In this document: positions 1 to 10,000 of the stretch, piece after piece
How the letters are laid out: the number at the start of each line of letters is the position of its first letter
Numbering within the stretch: position 1 is the stretch's first letter
Assembly (NCBI GenBank): GCA_013397695.1
Contig: VYZI01000049.1
Coordinates: forward strand, 3,758,756 to 3,822,755
Reading direction: 5' to 3'
Length of the DNA: 64,000 nt
Source: Centropus unirufus
Lineage: Eukaryota > Chordata > Aves > Cuculiformes > Centropidae
Translations under genes and position numbers: made by a program
The notes under the pieces: model-generated
The model's input: only the letters and a program-made list of their open reading frames with translations
Database searches by the model: none
What the model was told of the DNA's origin: nothing

Positions 1-532
1 TCAGAGGTGTGTGCATGCACCAGTATTCCCCCTGCAGACAGGCTGCTCCTTGCTGTCTTCACGCCAGTGGCAGTAGGTTGCTCCGACAGAGCACGGGCAA
101 CGTCGGTTCACACCAGGCTTTCCTGTACCTGCTGGTCTTGCTTAGCTTTCAGAGTCCAGCTGTTAATGCTGGCTGGCAAATTCCTTTTTTCACTTCAGCT
201 GTCCACTGTGGTCAGTCAGCTTTGCTGCCTAATTCCTGGAGGCTTTGAAAGGGACCTCATTCTTAGTGATTGCAATGCAGTGTGGCCTAGATTGATGGGA
301 GACTGGCAAGGAAGGATGTGGAGGAAGGAGGCCTCTCTTGCTTTGTTTCCTTAAGGAAAACAGCTCTATGTCATGTTTCCAACTTCATTTCACAGGGAAG
401 GTAAAAGCCCACCACCTTTTGCTTGCTTTTTCAAGAGAGATCTGTTTTACAGCTCTGATGTGGTGTTCTGTTTGGAGATGGGGTGGACTGGATATGGCAG
501 GGAATTAATTCATTACAAGTTTTTTGCTATTA

Positions 533-1479
533 GCATTAGCTTACCTGGACTTTAGTAAAGCGTTTGACACAGTTTGTCATAGCATTTTGCTCAAGAAACT
601 GGCTGCTACTGGCTTGGACAGGCACAGCCTCTCCTGGGTGGAAAACTGGCTGGATGGTCAGGCCTGGAGGGTTGTGGTAAATGGAACTAAATCCAGCTGG
701 AGGTTGGTCACAAGTGGTGTTCCCCAGGGCTCAGCCCTGTTCAATCTCTTTATCAGCGACCTGGACAAAGGGGTTGAATGTGCCCTTGGCAAGTTGGCAG
801 ATGACACTAAGCTGGGAGGAGGTGCTGATCTGCTTGAGGGTAGGGAGGATCTTCACAGGGATCTGGACAGGATGGATTGATAGGCTGAGACCAGCGGGAT
901 GAGGTTTAACAAGGCCAATGCCCAGTCATGCACTTGGGACACAACAACCCTGTGTCCCAAGCGCTACAGGATTGGGGAAGAGTGGCTGGAAAGCTGCCTG
1001 GAAGAGAAGGACCTGGGTATGTTGGTTGACAGCCAAATGAGCATGAGCCTGCAGCATGCTCAGATGGCCAAGAAGACCGATGGCATCTTGGCTTGTATCA
1101 GAAACAGCGTGGCCAGCACCTTGAATCTTGTGTTCAGTTCTGGGCACCTCTCTACAAGAAGGGTGTTGGGATTCTGGGGCGTATCCAGAGAAGGGCAATG
1201 AAGCTGGAGAAGGGGCTGGAGATCAAGTCTGATGAGGAGCGGCTGAGGGAGCTGGGGTTGTTCAGCCTGGAGAGGAGGAGGCTGAGGGGAGACCTTATCC
1301 CTGCCTCCGCCTGCCTGAAAGGAGGTTGTAGAGAGGGTGGGTGCTGGTCTCTTCTCCCAAGTGACAGGGGATAGGACAAGGGGAATGGCTTCAAGCTGCG
1401 CCAGGGGAGGTTCAGAGTGAAGATTAGGAAGAGGTTTTTCATTGAAAGGGTCACCAGGTGCTGAAATAGGCTGCCCAGC
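533..1479 (+). mobile_element. CR1 LINE, 5'-truncated, reverse-transcriptase part
   Basis: Conceptual translation across several shifted frames gives CR1 reverse-transcriptase blocks in the right order. These are a YLDFSKAFD block near 540, SGVPQGS near 713, an ADDTKLGG block at about 796-820 (the catalytic FADD reads LADD here), and then the C-terminal LGLFSLERRRLRGDLI block near 1250-1300. The frame is broken by a stop near 878 and by later shifts, so the copy is dead. It starts inside the RT domain, the usual 5' truncation for CR1. It stops at the ctgcccagc junction where an LTR element is inserted, and its 3' tail resumes at 2142. Confidence 0.9.
1475..1479. repeat. Left target-site duplication CCAGC
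   Basis: Five bases directly before the TG terminus of the LTR element. They are repeated at 2137-2141 directly after its CA terminus, and CR1 sequence lies outside both copies. Confidence 0.7.
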
Positions 1480-2136
1480 TGTACCGGTTTGAAAGCAAAC
1501 CAGTGAGACTCTGAGTCAGAAATACAATTTAATAGGAAAAGAAAAATAAAATAAATGCAATAGTACAAAAGAAANNNNNNNNNNNNNNNNNNNNNNNNNN
1601 NNNNNNNNNNNNNNNNNNNNNNNNNNNNNNNNNNNNNNNNNNNNNNNNNNNNNNNNNNNNNNNNNNNNNNNNNNNNNNNNNNNNNNNNNNNNNNNNNNNN
1701 NNNNNNNNNNNNNNNNNNNNNNNNNNNNNNNNNNNNNNNNNNNNNNNNNNNNNNNNNNNNNNNNNNNNNNNNNNNNNNNNNNNNNNNNNNNNNNNNNNNN
1801 NNNNNNNNNNNNNNNNNNNNNNNNNNNNNNNNNNNNNNNNNNNNNNNNNNNNNNNNNNNNNNNNNNNNNNNNNNNNNNNNNNNNNNNNNNNNNNNNNNNN
1901 NNNNNNNNNNNNNNNNNNNNNNNNNNNNNNNNNNNNNNNNNNNNNNNNNNNNNNNNNNNNNNNNNNNNNNNNNNNNNNNNNNNNNNNNNNNNNNNNNNNN
2001 NNNNNNNNNNNNNNAGAGTTATCAAGGATGAGTCATGGTAGGAGACAATGAACATTGCCCCACCTGCTTTAACAGCTTGTGAAGATGGTGATAGAATACA
2101 TACCTTTGGGCACATCTTACATTGTAACCTAGGACA
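1480..2136. mobile_element. LTR retroelement (endogenous retrovirus or solo LTR) inserted in CR1
   Basis: A foreign segment interrupts the CR1 copy exactly. It begins TGTACCGG and ends TAGGACA, so it has the TG...CA termini of retroviral LTRs. It is flanked by a direct repeat CCAGC (1475-1479 and 2137-2141), which is the expected target-site duplication. Removing it restores CR1 continuity (ctgcccagc followed by gaggtggtgg). A near-palindrome, GGTTTGAAAGCAAACC, lies just inside the left end, followed by an A-rich part with AATAAA-like motifs. Most of the interior is unsequenced (1575-2014), so a solo LTR and a longer provirus cannot be told apart. A 5-bp duplication is typical of ERVL-type elements and some others. 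No retroviral protein is visible. Confidence 0.75.
1575..2014. other. Assembly gap (440 N)
   Basis: Run of N inside the LTR element. The real length may differ from the number of Ns. Any frame spanning it is not evidence for a gene. Confidence 1.
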
Positions 2137-2141
2137 CCAGC
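2137..2141. repeat. Right target-site duplication CCAGC
   Basis: Matches 1475-1479 and lies immediately after the CA end of the LTR element, at the point where the CR1 sequence resumes. Confidence 0.7.
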
Positions 2142-2290
2142 GAGGTGGTGGAATCGCCATCCCTGGAGGTGTTTAAAAGACGGGTAGATGAGATGCTTAG
2201 GGATATGGTTTAGGGGTAGACAGGAGCAGTTGGACTTGATGATCTTGGAGGTCTTTTCCAACCTAGTGATTCTGTGTGATTCTGTGGGTG
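2142..2290 (+). mobile_element. CR1 LINE 3' end, continuation of the copy at 533-1479
   Basis: This reads as the classical CR1 3' end: a gaggtggtggaatcgccatc block, then ggtgtttaaaagacgggtag, then a cttggaggtcttttccaacc block. It ends in two degenerate 8-bp units (gattctgtgt gattctgtg), the diagnostic CR1 tail. Orientation and consensus position continue the upstream part across the LTR insertion. Confidence 0.9.
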
Positions 2291-5164
2291 TGATTTTAGC
2301 TCTTTATTCATTTCCTACACCCACAAATTGCTCAGAGCAAAAGACACAGTTACTGCCGAGACCCAAGAAAGCTGCTGAGTGCCATTTTGTATTCCTCAGC
2401 TTCAGGCACCTTTTATATGTGTTGATTTTTCCCCTTCCTACTCAATATTGCTGCCCCTGCCTGCTCCAGGTTTTCCCCTTGTTGCACAAAGGGGCTGGAG
2501 CTGATACATGTGTGAGAGGTGGATAGACTCTTTAAAGACATGCAATGATTTCCAGGATGCGTGCTGGATGAGCTGAAAGAGAATAAAATATTTTAAAATT
2601 ACACTGACTAGATAGAGTCAGAGAATGAAAAAGAAAGAAATGAAAGAAAGTTCTTTTTCTCTTGGCCTGTGGAACATGTGGGTTGGTCTAACGAACCTAC
2701 AATATGTCTGTCTGCAAATTGAAATTCAGTACCTTGTATCTGTTCTCTACTCTGGAGTTTCTTTCAGGGCCTGTCATTATATTATGAAATCATTTGGGCT
2801 TCTTTTCTACATATCAGAGCACCAGAGTGAAACTGTGACCTCTCCAGGAAAAATCAGAATGCCTAGTAATCCTAAAATAGTCTGGGTTTCACCATTCCTG
2901 CTATGCTTCCAACTAACTTTTACTTGGTCTTTTTCCTTATGGCTATGCCGGCAACGCTCAGACATAGCTGTCCTCATCCCTGTGCGTGTATGAACAAATC
3001 CATGTTCAGGACGTGCTCCATTTCACCAGCAGGTCTAAAACTTGATCTATATTTCTAATGCACATTGGTTACTCCCTGATCATTTTGCTTGTGTGGAGGT
3101 TGTGAAACCCTGCCAGGAAACTTTAGCTTGTTTGGATGATGCCAGCCTTGATGCCCATAGTGGCTGAAGTCCTTTCAGAGTACCCTGGGGTAACTGACAG
3201 CCTGCCTGAAGGCAAAACAAGTTTCTTCAGCTCTTCTTTAGCCCTGTGTTGGAGGAGAGTGCCCCATCTTGGGTACAGGGCACCTCACTAGGACTTCCAT
3301 CAAATGGGGAAGCAGACCCTGGCCTCCTACCTGTACAACATTTATGACAATATGAAAGTAAAGATGAGGTGGCTACAGCCCTGGGCTGCCTTACTTCCCA
3401 TGTAGGCAGCTATCCCTGATGCCTGCAGGCATGGCCCCAACCCCTGGCTCACTTAGTGCCAGCCCAGTCCTACCAAGCCAGATGCCAACCCTGCTGAGCC
3501 AGCTCTGTCACTTAGCAGGAACATATCAGATTGCACGTGTTGGTAGACAGGGCCAGCGTGAGGACATCTTCCAGCCCAAGCCTCTCCTAGCAGCTCTGGC
3601 TCCATCACGGCATAAACTGAAGCCCTGTCACTATGAAAAGAAACCATATAAAATTCCGACATTTATTTATTTTTTTAATAACCCTTTTATTACCTTTTTC
3701 CCCACTCTACAGAACTTCAAAGCTGGTTTACTCTCACAATTTGACTATAAAATATCCATAGCCATCCAGGCAAATCTTCCCTGGGAGAGTTCCCAGACAC
3801 TACTCGTTTATAATAGATATGACGAAAGAGAGAAACGGAATACAAATGGAGCATTTGTAGCCATGGTATAAAATATTCAGTGACTAGCAGAGCAGGGTGA
3901 TGTTGAATATGTCTCAGCTGATAAGAGAGCAGGGTGAAGGGGAGCACCCTGGAGGCAATTCCCGTTCTTCTGGAGGTATTTGGTCACCAGTTTTCCTTCA
4001 TCCACACCCCTCTGAAGCGAGCATTCACATTTCCCTATGATCCTGCCCACCCAAACACAAAAATCATGGGAGAGGAAAGGAAAGATATTCCATTTCTACC
4101 CAGCACTCAAGCACAAGAATGTCTTGCTTGCTGCAGGGACAGATATATCAAATGAGGAATTGCTTGCTTTCTTCAGGAGAGCAAGCTAACCACAGCAGGC
4201 AGCAACCAATCACCAAATTCAAAAACCCTCTTTGTCGAGTTGGCTTGGTGAGTCAGCATTGCAGCTGGGAGCAGATCCTCAAGTCCTTCCTTCAGTCATC
4301 AGACTCTTCCTCCCTTCCCAGGGACTGCCTGGGAGGGGGATTCCTTAAGGGAACAGTGCTCTTGGCAGACTGTTCCCACTGTAATCCCCTGTCACCCACG
4401 TCTCCTAGCGCAGGGATAGGCAGGTTATGATCTGCATGGCCTCTCACACACCCAGCAGCAAGAGAAACCTTCGTGGGCAGGCTGAAGGAAGAAGATTGCT
4501 TAGAGGAATGAAGAAAATTCAGCCACAATGGATCTAGCTTTTTGTGTGGCCATTGTGGTCCCCATGGTACGCAGTTATTGCTAACGCTCTGGCTCCCTAT
4601 CTTATGACCCAGGGACTGTGCACATGGGGAAAAAGATTTGAGTCAAAGAGTTTATATTCTCACAGGGGTACCTGCATAAAAGCAGTGATGTAGGATGTAC
4701 CCCAGCAGCACGTTTTTAGCCTCCTTCTGATTTTTTAGTTCACCAGCAGACCCTTTTCAAGTGACGTTTGCTGTGTTTCTAATAGCAGTACTCACTGTAC
4801 ACAGGCTTATGATGAGATATGGTCTCAGATATGGGAGAAGGCGAAGACCCCTCTTTGCCCTGTGGTAGCTCCCAAGATAGGCCTGCTCAACTGCTCCCTG
4901 TAGTGAGACTGGCAAATCCTGAGCTTTGGGAGCTGAGCCTCGTTGAATGCGATATCTTAAGACCATGCTCTGGGCTTACAATTTTTATACACTGAGCCTC
5001 CTTTCTACCCTAACAGTGTCATGGTCTTAACTTGGCCAGTTCCTCTCCCAGAAGTAAAGTGTTAAAGGTGCTGTTGTTCCAACTTAGTGTTGACACGTTA
5101 TCTGACTGCCCCAGCTAAGTTTAGCCTGTGTATTATCAGCTTCAAATTAAATTGTTAACTATTC
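2291..5164. other. Intronic sequence without recognised feature
   Basis: Unique sequence with no recognisable exon, repeat or RNA gene. Local A-rich stretches occur near 2580-2650. Confidence 0.5.
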
Positions 5165-5303
5165 ATTGCTCTTTACAACTTCTTGAGGAGATGAAGTAGA
5201 GAAGGAGGTGCTGATCTTTTCTCCATGATGTCCAATGACAAGACACTTGGGAATGGTTCAAAGCTGCATCGAGGTGGGGGTGGAGGAGGAGATAGGACTA
5301 TAT
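5165..5303 (+). mobile_element. CR1 LINE fragment, left part
   Basis: Resembles the CR1 region just after the reverse-transcriptase C-terminus: a gagaaggaggtgctgatctt block, then gacaagacacttgggaatgg, then ttcaaagctgcatcgaggtg. It is cut by an oppositely oriented CR1 at 5305. A matching CR1 3' tail in the same orientation lies on the far side (5700-5785), though about 200 bp of consensus between them is missing. Confidence 0.65.
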
Positions 5304-5697
5304 TAGAATCATAGAATCATAGAATAGTTTGGGTTGGAATGGACCTTAAAAATCATCCAGTTCCAGCCCCTCTGCCATGTGCAGGGGCAGTTCCCACTGA
5401 ATCAGGTTACTCAAAGCCCCATCCAGCCTGGCTTTGAACACCTCCAGGGATGGGGCAGCCACTTCTCTGGGCAACCCGTGCCAGTGCCTCACCACCCTCA
5501 CTGTGAAGAATTGCTTCCTTATATCTAATCTAAATCTCCCCTCTTTCAGTTCAAAACCATTGCTCCTCATCCTATCACTGCACTCACTGATGAAGAGACC
5601 CTCACCACCTCACCATCTTTTCTGTAGTCTCCCTTTTAGTATTGGAGGGTTGCTGTAAGGCCTCCTTGGAGCCTTCTCTAGGCTAAAAAAATCAAAC
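5304..5697 (-). mobile_element. CR1 LINE 3' fragment, minus strand
   Basis: Begins with the reversed CR1 tail (agaatcatagaatcatagaa), then gtttgggttggaatggacct, ccatccagcctggctttgaa, a cacctccagggatggggcag block, and the reversed C-terminal coding part ending near ttctctaggct. This is a typical 5'-truncated CR1 of about 390 bp. Minus-strand translation gives the degraded end of ORF2 (a block around RLDIRKQFFTVRVVRHWHGL). Confidence 0.92.
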
Positions 5698-5699
5698 TC

Positions 5700-5785
5700 T
5701 GTTGGCCTGGCCTCATATAGAAACACACTAGATGATTGTTGTAGGTCCTTTGCAAGTGAACTATTCTATTCTGTTCTATAAGATA
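5700..5785 (+). mobile_element. CR1 LINE 3' tail, right part
   Basis: Contains ctagatgattgttgtaggtc and cctttgcaagtgaactattc, followed by short attctattctgttctat repeats. This is the end of an older CR1 subfamily in the same orientation as 5165-5303. It is either the far side of a CR1 split by the minus-strand copy or an independent fragment. Confidence 0.65.
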
Positions 5786-6904
5786 CTGTGAAGAACAGTG
5801 TTTGGGATTGATTGCAAGGTATTTCGCTTCTGAGTCACAAGAAACAATGAGACCAGCTCAGATCACTTGCCACAGCATCCAAATTCAAGAAAAAGCCAAA
5901 AGCAGTTTCGCAGAAGCAATTCTGTTATAGGCAGGCTGCTTACACTGGTGGTGTCACTCTGATACCCTCCTGCTGAATAGGGAACACAGATCTGGAAGGC
6001 CTGCCGGACTAAATTGCTTCTTTAATTTTTCAACTCAGATAATGCAACCAGTGCAAAGATTATGGTGGATGATCACACATTGGAGCCGGTGTTAGCATGA
6101 ATGCCACATGGCTGCATCTTTTTTCTGACAAGTAATAGTAGGCAGAGCTGTCAGGTCACAGAGATTAATAGGTACCAGCTATGCCAATACAAAAGTAATT
6201 TGCACCACGGAAATGTTCTTTCTGTAAGTTTCAGCGCTGTAGCTCCCTCATTTATACCCAAAACTTATTATGAACACAGCACCCTGCTACTGTACGCATT
6301 TATACAGATGGCACCCTAGAGGTAGCTGCATTCTGTTGGATATATAAGGTTTGCCTTATATGCAAATGCATTGTTCATGAAATCCATACCATTATTTCCA
6401 GTGTAATAACTCTACATGATAGAGATTGCATCACTGGGTTGATCGAGGGGAGACTGATTTTCCTAATGAGCATGATTCACTTCCTCTAGGCTCTTGAAAA
6501 AAAAATTGTTGTTAGAGGTATGTGAGCAGTTTGTAATGAAAAACTGTGTTATATTTTTAAAGACACTTTCCACTTACTCAGGTGGGTTCTTGATTTCAGT
6601 AATTCCTCCAAAAATAGACGTATATTTGACTAATGTTTTGTGCTGACAGCCAGCAGCCTTCTGTGGGCTATGGTATGGATCCTTTGGATAAAGACTGTGG
6701 TTTCTCCTGGTTGCATCTGGTTGTTTTTTGGGGAATTTAGTCAAATACCATGATTGTGAGCAAGGATTATAAATACTTGGCAAGATAACCACATATTTGT
6801 AAAGTGTCATTCAAGCTCAGTAGGTTCGATGCAGTGGCTCTGAACCAAAGACCATTGAAGTCATTGTTTTTCTAAAGACTTGAGTGAACTTTGGATTAGA
6901 GCCA
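5786..6904. other. Intronic sequence without recognised feature
   Basis: Moderately AT-rich unique sequence. I see no exon, structured RNA or young repeat. Confidence 0.5.
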
Positions 6905-7020
6905 TAGATGTAAAGATTATTAAGACTAGATGGGACCAATACATCATCTAATCAGACTTCCTGCACAACCAAGGGCAGAGAACTCCCTTCAATTACTCCT
7001 TCTGGAGCCCAGTAAATACT
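6905..7020 (-). mobile_element. Ancient CR1-like amniote repeat remnant
   Basis: Blocks such as agactagatgggaccaatac, atcatctaatcagacttcct and gcacaaccaagggcagagaa recall the old CR1-related repeat that is common in turtles and crocodilians (agaagggaccattatgatca, tctagtctgacctcctg). The copy is heavily diverged and much older than the CR1 copies with clear tails elsewhere in the window. The assignment rests on consensus memory. Confidence 0.45.
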
Positions 7021-10000
7021 ATGTGTCTAGACTTCTATTGGATGTTTACTCACAAAGAGCGACAACAGCATGCTTGACACAGCTTGCAGATGTGGGCCTG
7101 AATCATCTCTAAGCCAAAGAGCTCGGCTGAAAAAAAAACCAGTAAAGGTACTTTTTTACTTCATTAAAGATGAAGAAAACATGGAGAGGAGGGAAAGGTA
7201 TTCAGGTATGGATTGGCTGTATGTCATGTTTATTCAACAAATAACATATGTTCACGTCGATGGAGACATTCTGCTTAGTACCTTGAATTTGGGGGTCTTC
7301 CTTTACCCCTCACTAAAAGTGCATCTGCTCCCAGTACAAATAGCCACTGAAATGTTGCCTTCTTCGGAAGTCCTCTTCTCCTGCCTTACCAGTCATGATC
7401 TGACTGCATTCCCACTGCAGAATTTGTTGGGAAGGTTGTCAGGGGCACAAATTGTTGATAGCGATTCATTTGCAGATGCTCTGAATCCCCACAGTTCATC
7501 TCTGCTCCTGCTCACCTGATTTGAGTCACTGTTATTCATCAGGCTTGAAGGTGCTGTAATCCCCCCTCTCTTCCTAGAGGGTCCCAGCAAAGCTTCTTTC
7601 CATTCAGATTTGACTCATGGCAGCGGCAGCAGCCTTGCACAAGGCTGAGTATCTGTAAGACTATACTGCAACCTGATCATATCCTGAGACATCAGGTGTT
7701 GCATCAATTATTCAGCCCCTGAAATTGCTAGATACAAAACTTAAGAGACACTTAAGAGGAAATGGAAACTCTCAGTGCATGTCCAGCTACATCTTTAGCA
7801 CTCGCAGATCACTCTCCTCTTCTCTCCATGGACCATTAACTGTTTCACCAGTGCCTTAGTTGTACGAGTGGAGTCTGAAGTTGGTCATTCTCGATGCACA
7901 TCTGGAGACTTACTCTGGCTGCTCTGGCAGTTTAAAGGTTGGGGGACAAAGAGCACAACTGTCTTGCACTACTTGTGCAACCATCCCAGCCTGTTCTTAA
8001 ACTTCAGCAGGTTATGATTTTGTAACGTGTATTGAAATGCTTTCCAGAAAACAAAAAAAAAGTTCAACAAGTGTCAGTCATCACCATTGCTTCCAGGAGT
8101 GACTGCCTCTCCCAGAGAGAGCTCTACAGGAATGACAGGCACCTCAGCACTTGAACTGAAGGATTTTGCAGATCCAGGCTGGAAGTCTCACTGTTTCAGC
8201 CAGTCTCCTGGATGTTTTTTGGCGAAAGTACACTTGGGCATGAAATCGGAAAGGCATCTTTTGCTATAATGCATCCTGCTTCAAAGCTGGGAACACAGCC
8301 TACCGAAACAGCTTTCCTGCAGCAAACCGCTTCCCGGGCCTGAAACATTCATCTCTCATGTCTCCTTGGGTCAGGGAGAGGAGGAGGGCAGAAAACAGAT
8401 TTTGAGTGGTGTCTTCAGTTAAACAGGAAGAATATGTGATCTCAGCTGCTCAATCCTGCTGTCTTGCTGGCTTCAGTATTAAACTAAAACAGCCCATCTG
8501 CTCCAAGCCCTGCAGCCGTGCAGCTGCCCCGTGTTTGGCTCCTGGGACCAAGAGACCACAGATTGGGTGATGATGGGGAAACAGGCTGTTAATATGGATA
8601 GAGAAGAGATAGGAAAATTCGTCCTAGCTTCTGCCGGGCTTTTGTTGGGAATTTTCCCACACATTCTTGTATTTTGGGGCTCTGGGAGGCTCCCTTCTCT
8701 CTGGCTGAGGTCTTTGCAAAGCCTGCCCACAAAAGGGAAGGAGTCAGACTTATTCTCCTTGTCTGGTTGTTGTCTTCTTTTAAGCCTGGCAGTGTCTATG
8801 AAGCAGACTTCTGTTTCAGCTCACCTGAGAGAGCCGAGTACAGTGCATGTTCTCAGTCTGAGAGCTGAACATATGAGTTGCGCAAAGGACCCAGCTGTCT
8901 CTGATGGCAAAGATGAAAGAGTCCGTTATCAAAGCTGGGAGAAGAGAGAGCATTTGCCTGGAGGCATCTGGGCATGTCACGAAACAGAGGGTGAACAAGG
9001 AGCAAGCAGACCCCACAGCAACTATGGTTCACTCTGCTTCTTAGGTCTGCAAAACTGGTGGGAAAAGTTGCCTACAGATGATATCCTATGTTCTTTGTAC
9101 TCCCTTTTCCCTAACAGTCTGGCCTCTCCTTCCTAAGGTAGTATTAAGCATTTCTGAGGACCACTAGGTACAGAAGCAGTAAGAGGGATTAGCTGCCTGG
9201 CTGCCTTCAGACTGCTTGATTCCAGAAAACATTGGAGAGGAAGAAAGACAGGGCTGCTGCAGCTCTTTCACCTGAGGCACAAAGCCAGTGTAATAATCCT
9301 GTCCATGTGCTGGCCAGCACTACTGCCTGTGGAAGCACTTCACAGCTGCTTCACTAAAGTAGGTCTCCATGGAGGAGGCCATAGCAAGGCAGGATAAACC
9401 CCAGAGGGGATCTCTATCTCATGCTGGAGCACCACCATGCAGGAATGGGGCTTGGCAGCACATCTGGGGCTGCTAGGGGGCAAAGAGACCAGCAAAGAAG
9501 CTTAAGCACCATCCTGCTCAGTTAGCAAGCAGGGGACACACACTAAGGTGCTTCCCATCATCAACCCTGATAATACCGGGTCCTTCCCAGTCCCACTGGT
9601 GTGGGTCAGTGGCCACCCCTCTGGATAATCATTTGTGTCCCCCTGAGCTGAGACCATGAACAGCAAGCTCTGGAAAGACTGTGTGGTCCTTCCCTACGGG
9701 CTAAGCACACGCTCCCCTCACCAGGCTTGGCAAGGAAGGTGGGGGGATGCTGGGGTGCATGTGTTTGTTGGAGACTCCCTCAGGTCATGATTTGTTTTCC
9801 ACTTTGCTGGGCTATCAGCAAACACAGTCCGGCTGCGAGAGTAGTAGGGACCATCCTGCCTGCTTGTCTCCCTCTGCCTACAGAGGGCAGGAGGTCTTCA
9901 GGTTGTGTGGGGAATCTAAGGACCTGGTCGCTATCAGTCTGAGTGTTTGGCCTAAAGCAGGCGGGACCATGGCATGGCAGGTGATAGGCAGAGGAAACCT

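Noticed and set aside
1516..2160. 214-codon minus-strand frame near the first gap
   Set aside because: Most of it is the run of N; not evidence of coding.
5304..5330. Short direct repeats (AATCATAG units) considered as a repeat array
   Set aside because: These are the CR1 terminal octamers, not a CRISPR or satellite.
8531..9136. 201-codon open frame on the + strand within the MDGA intron
   Set aside because: No MAM or Ig features and no domain; intronic chance frame.
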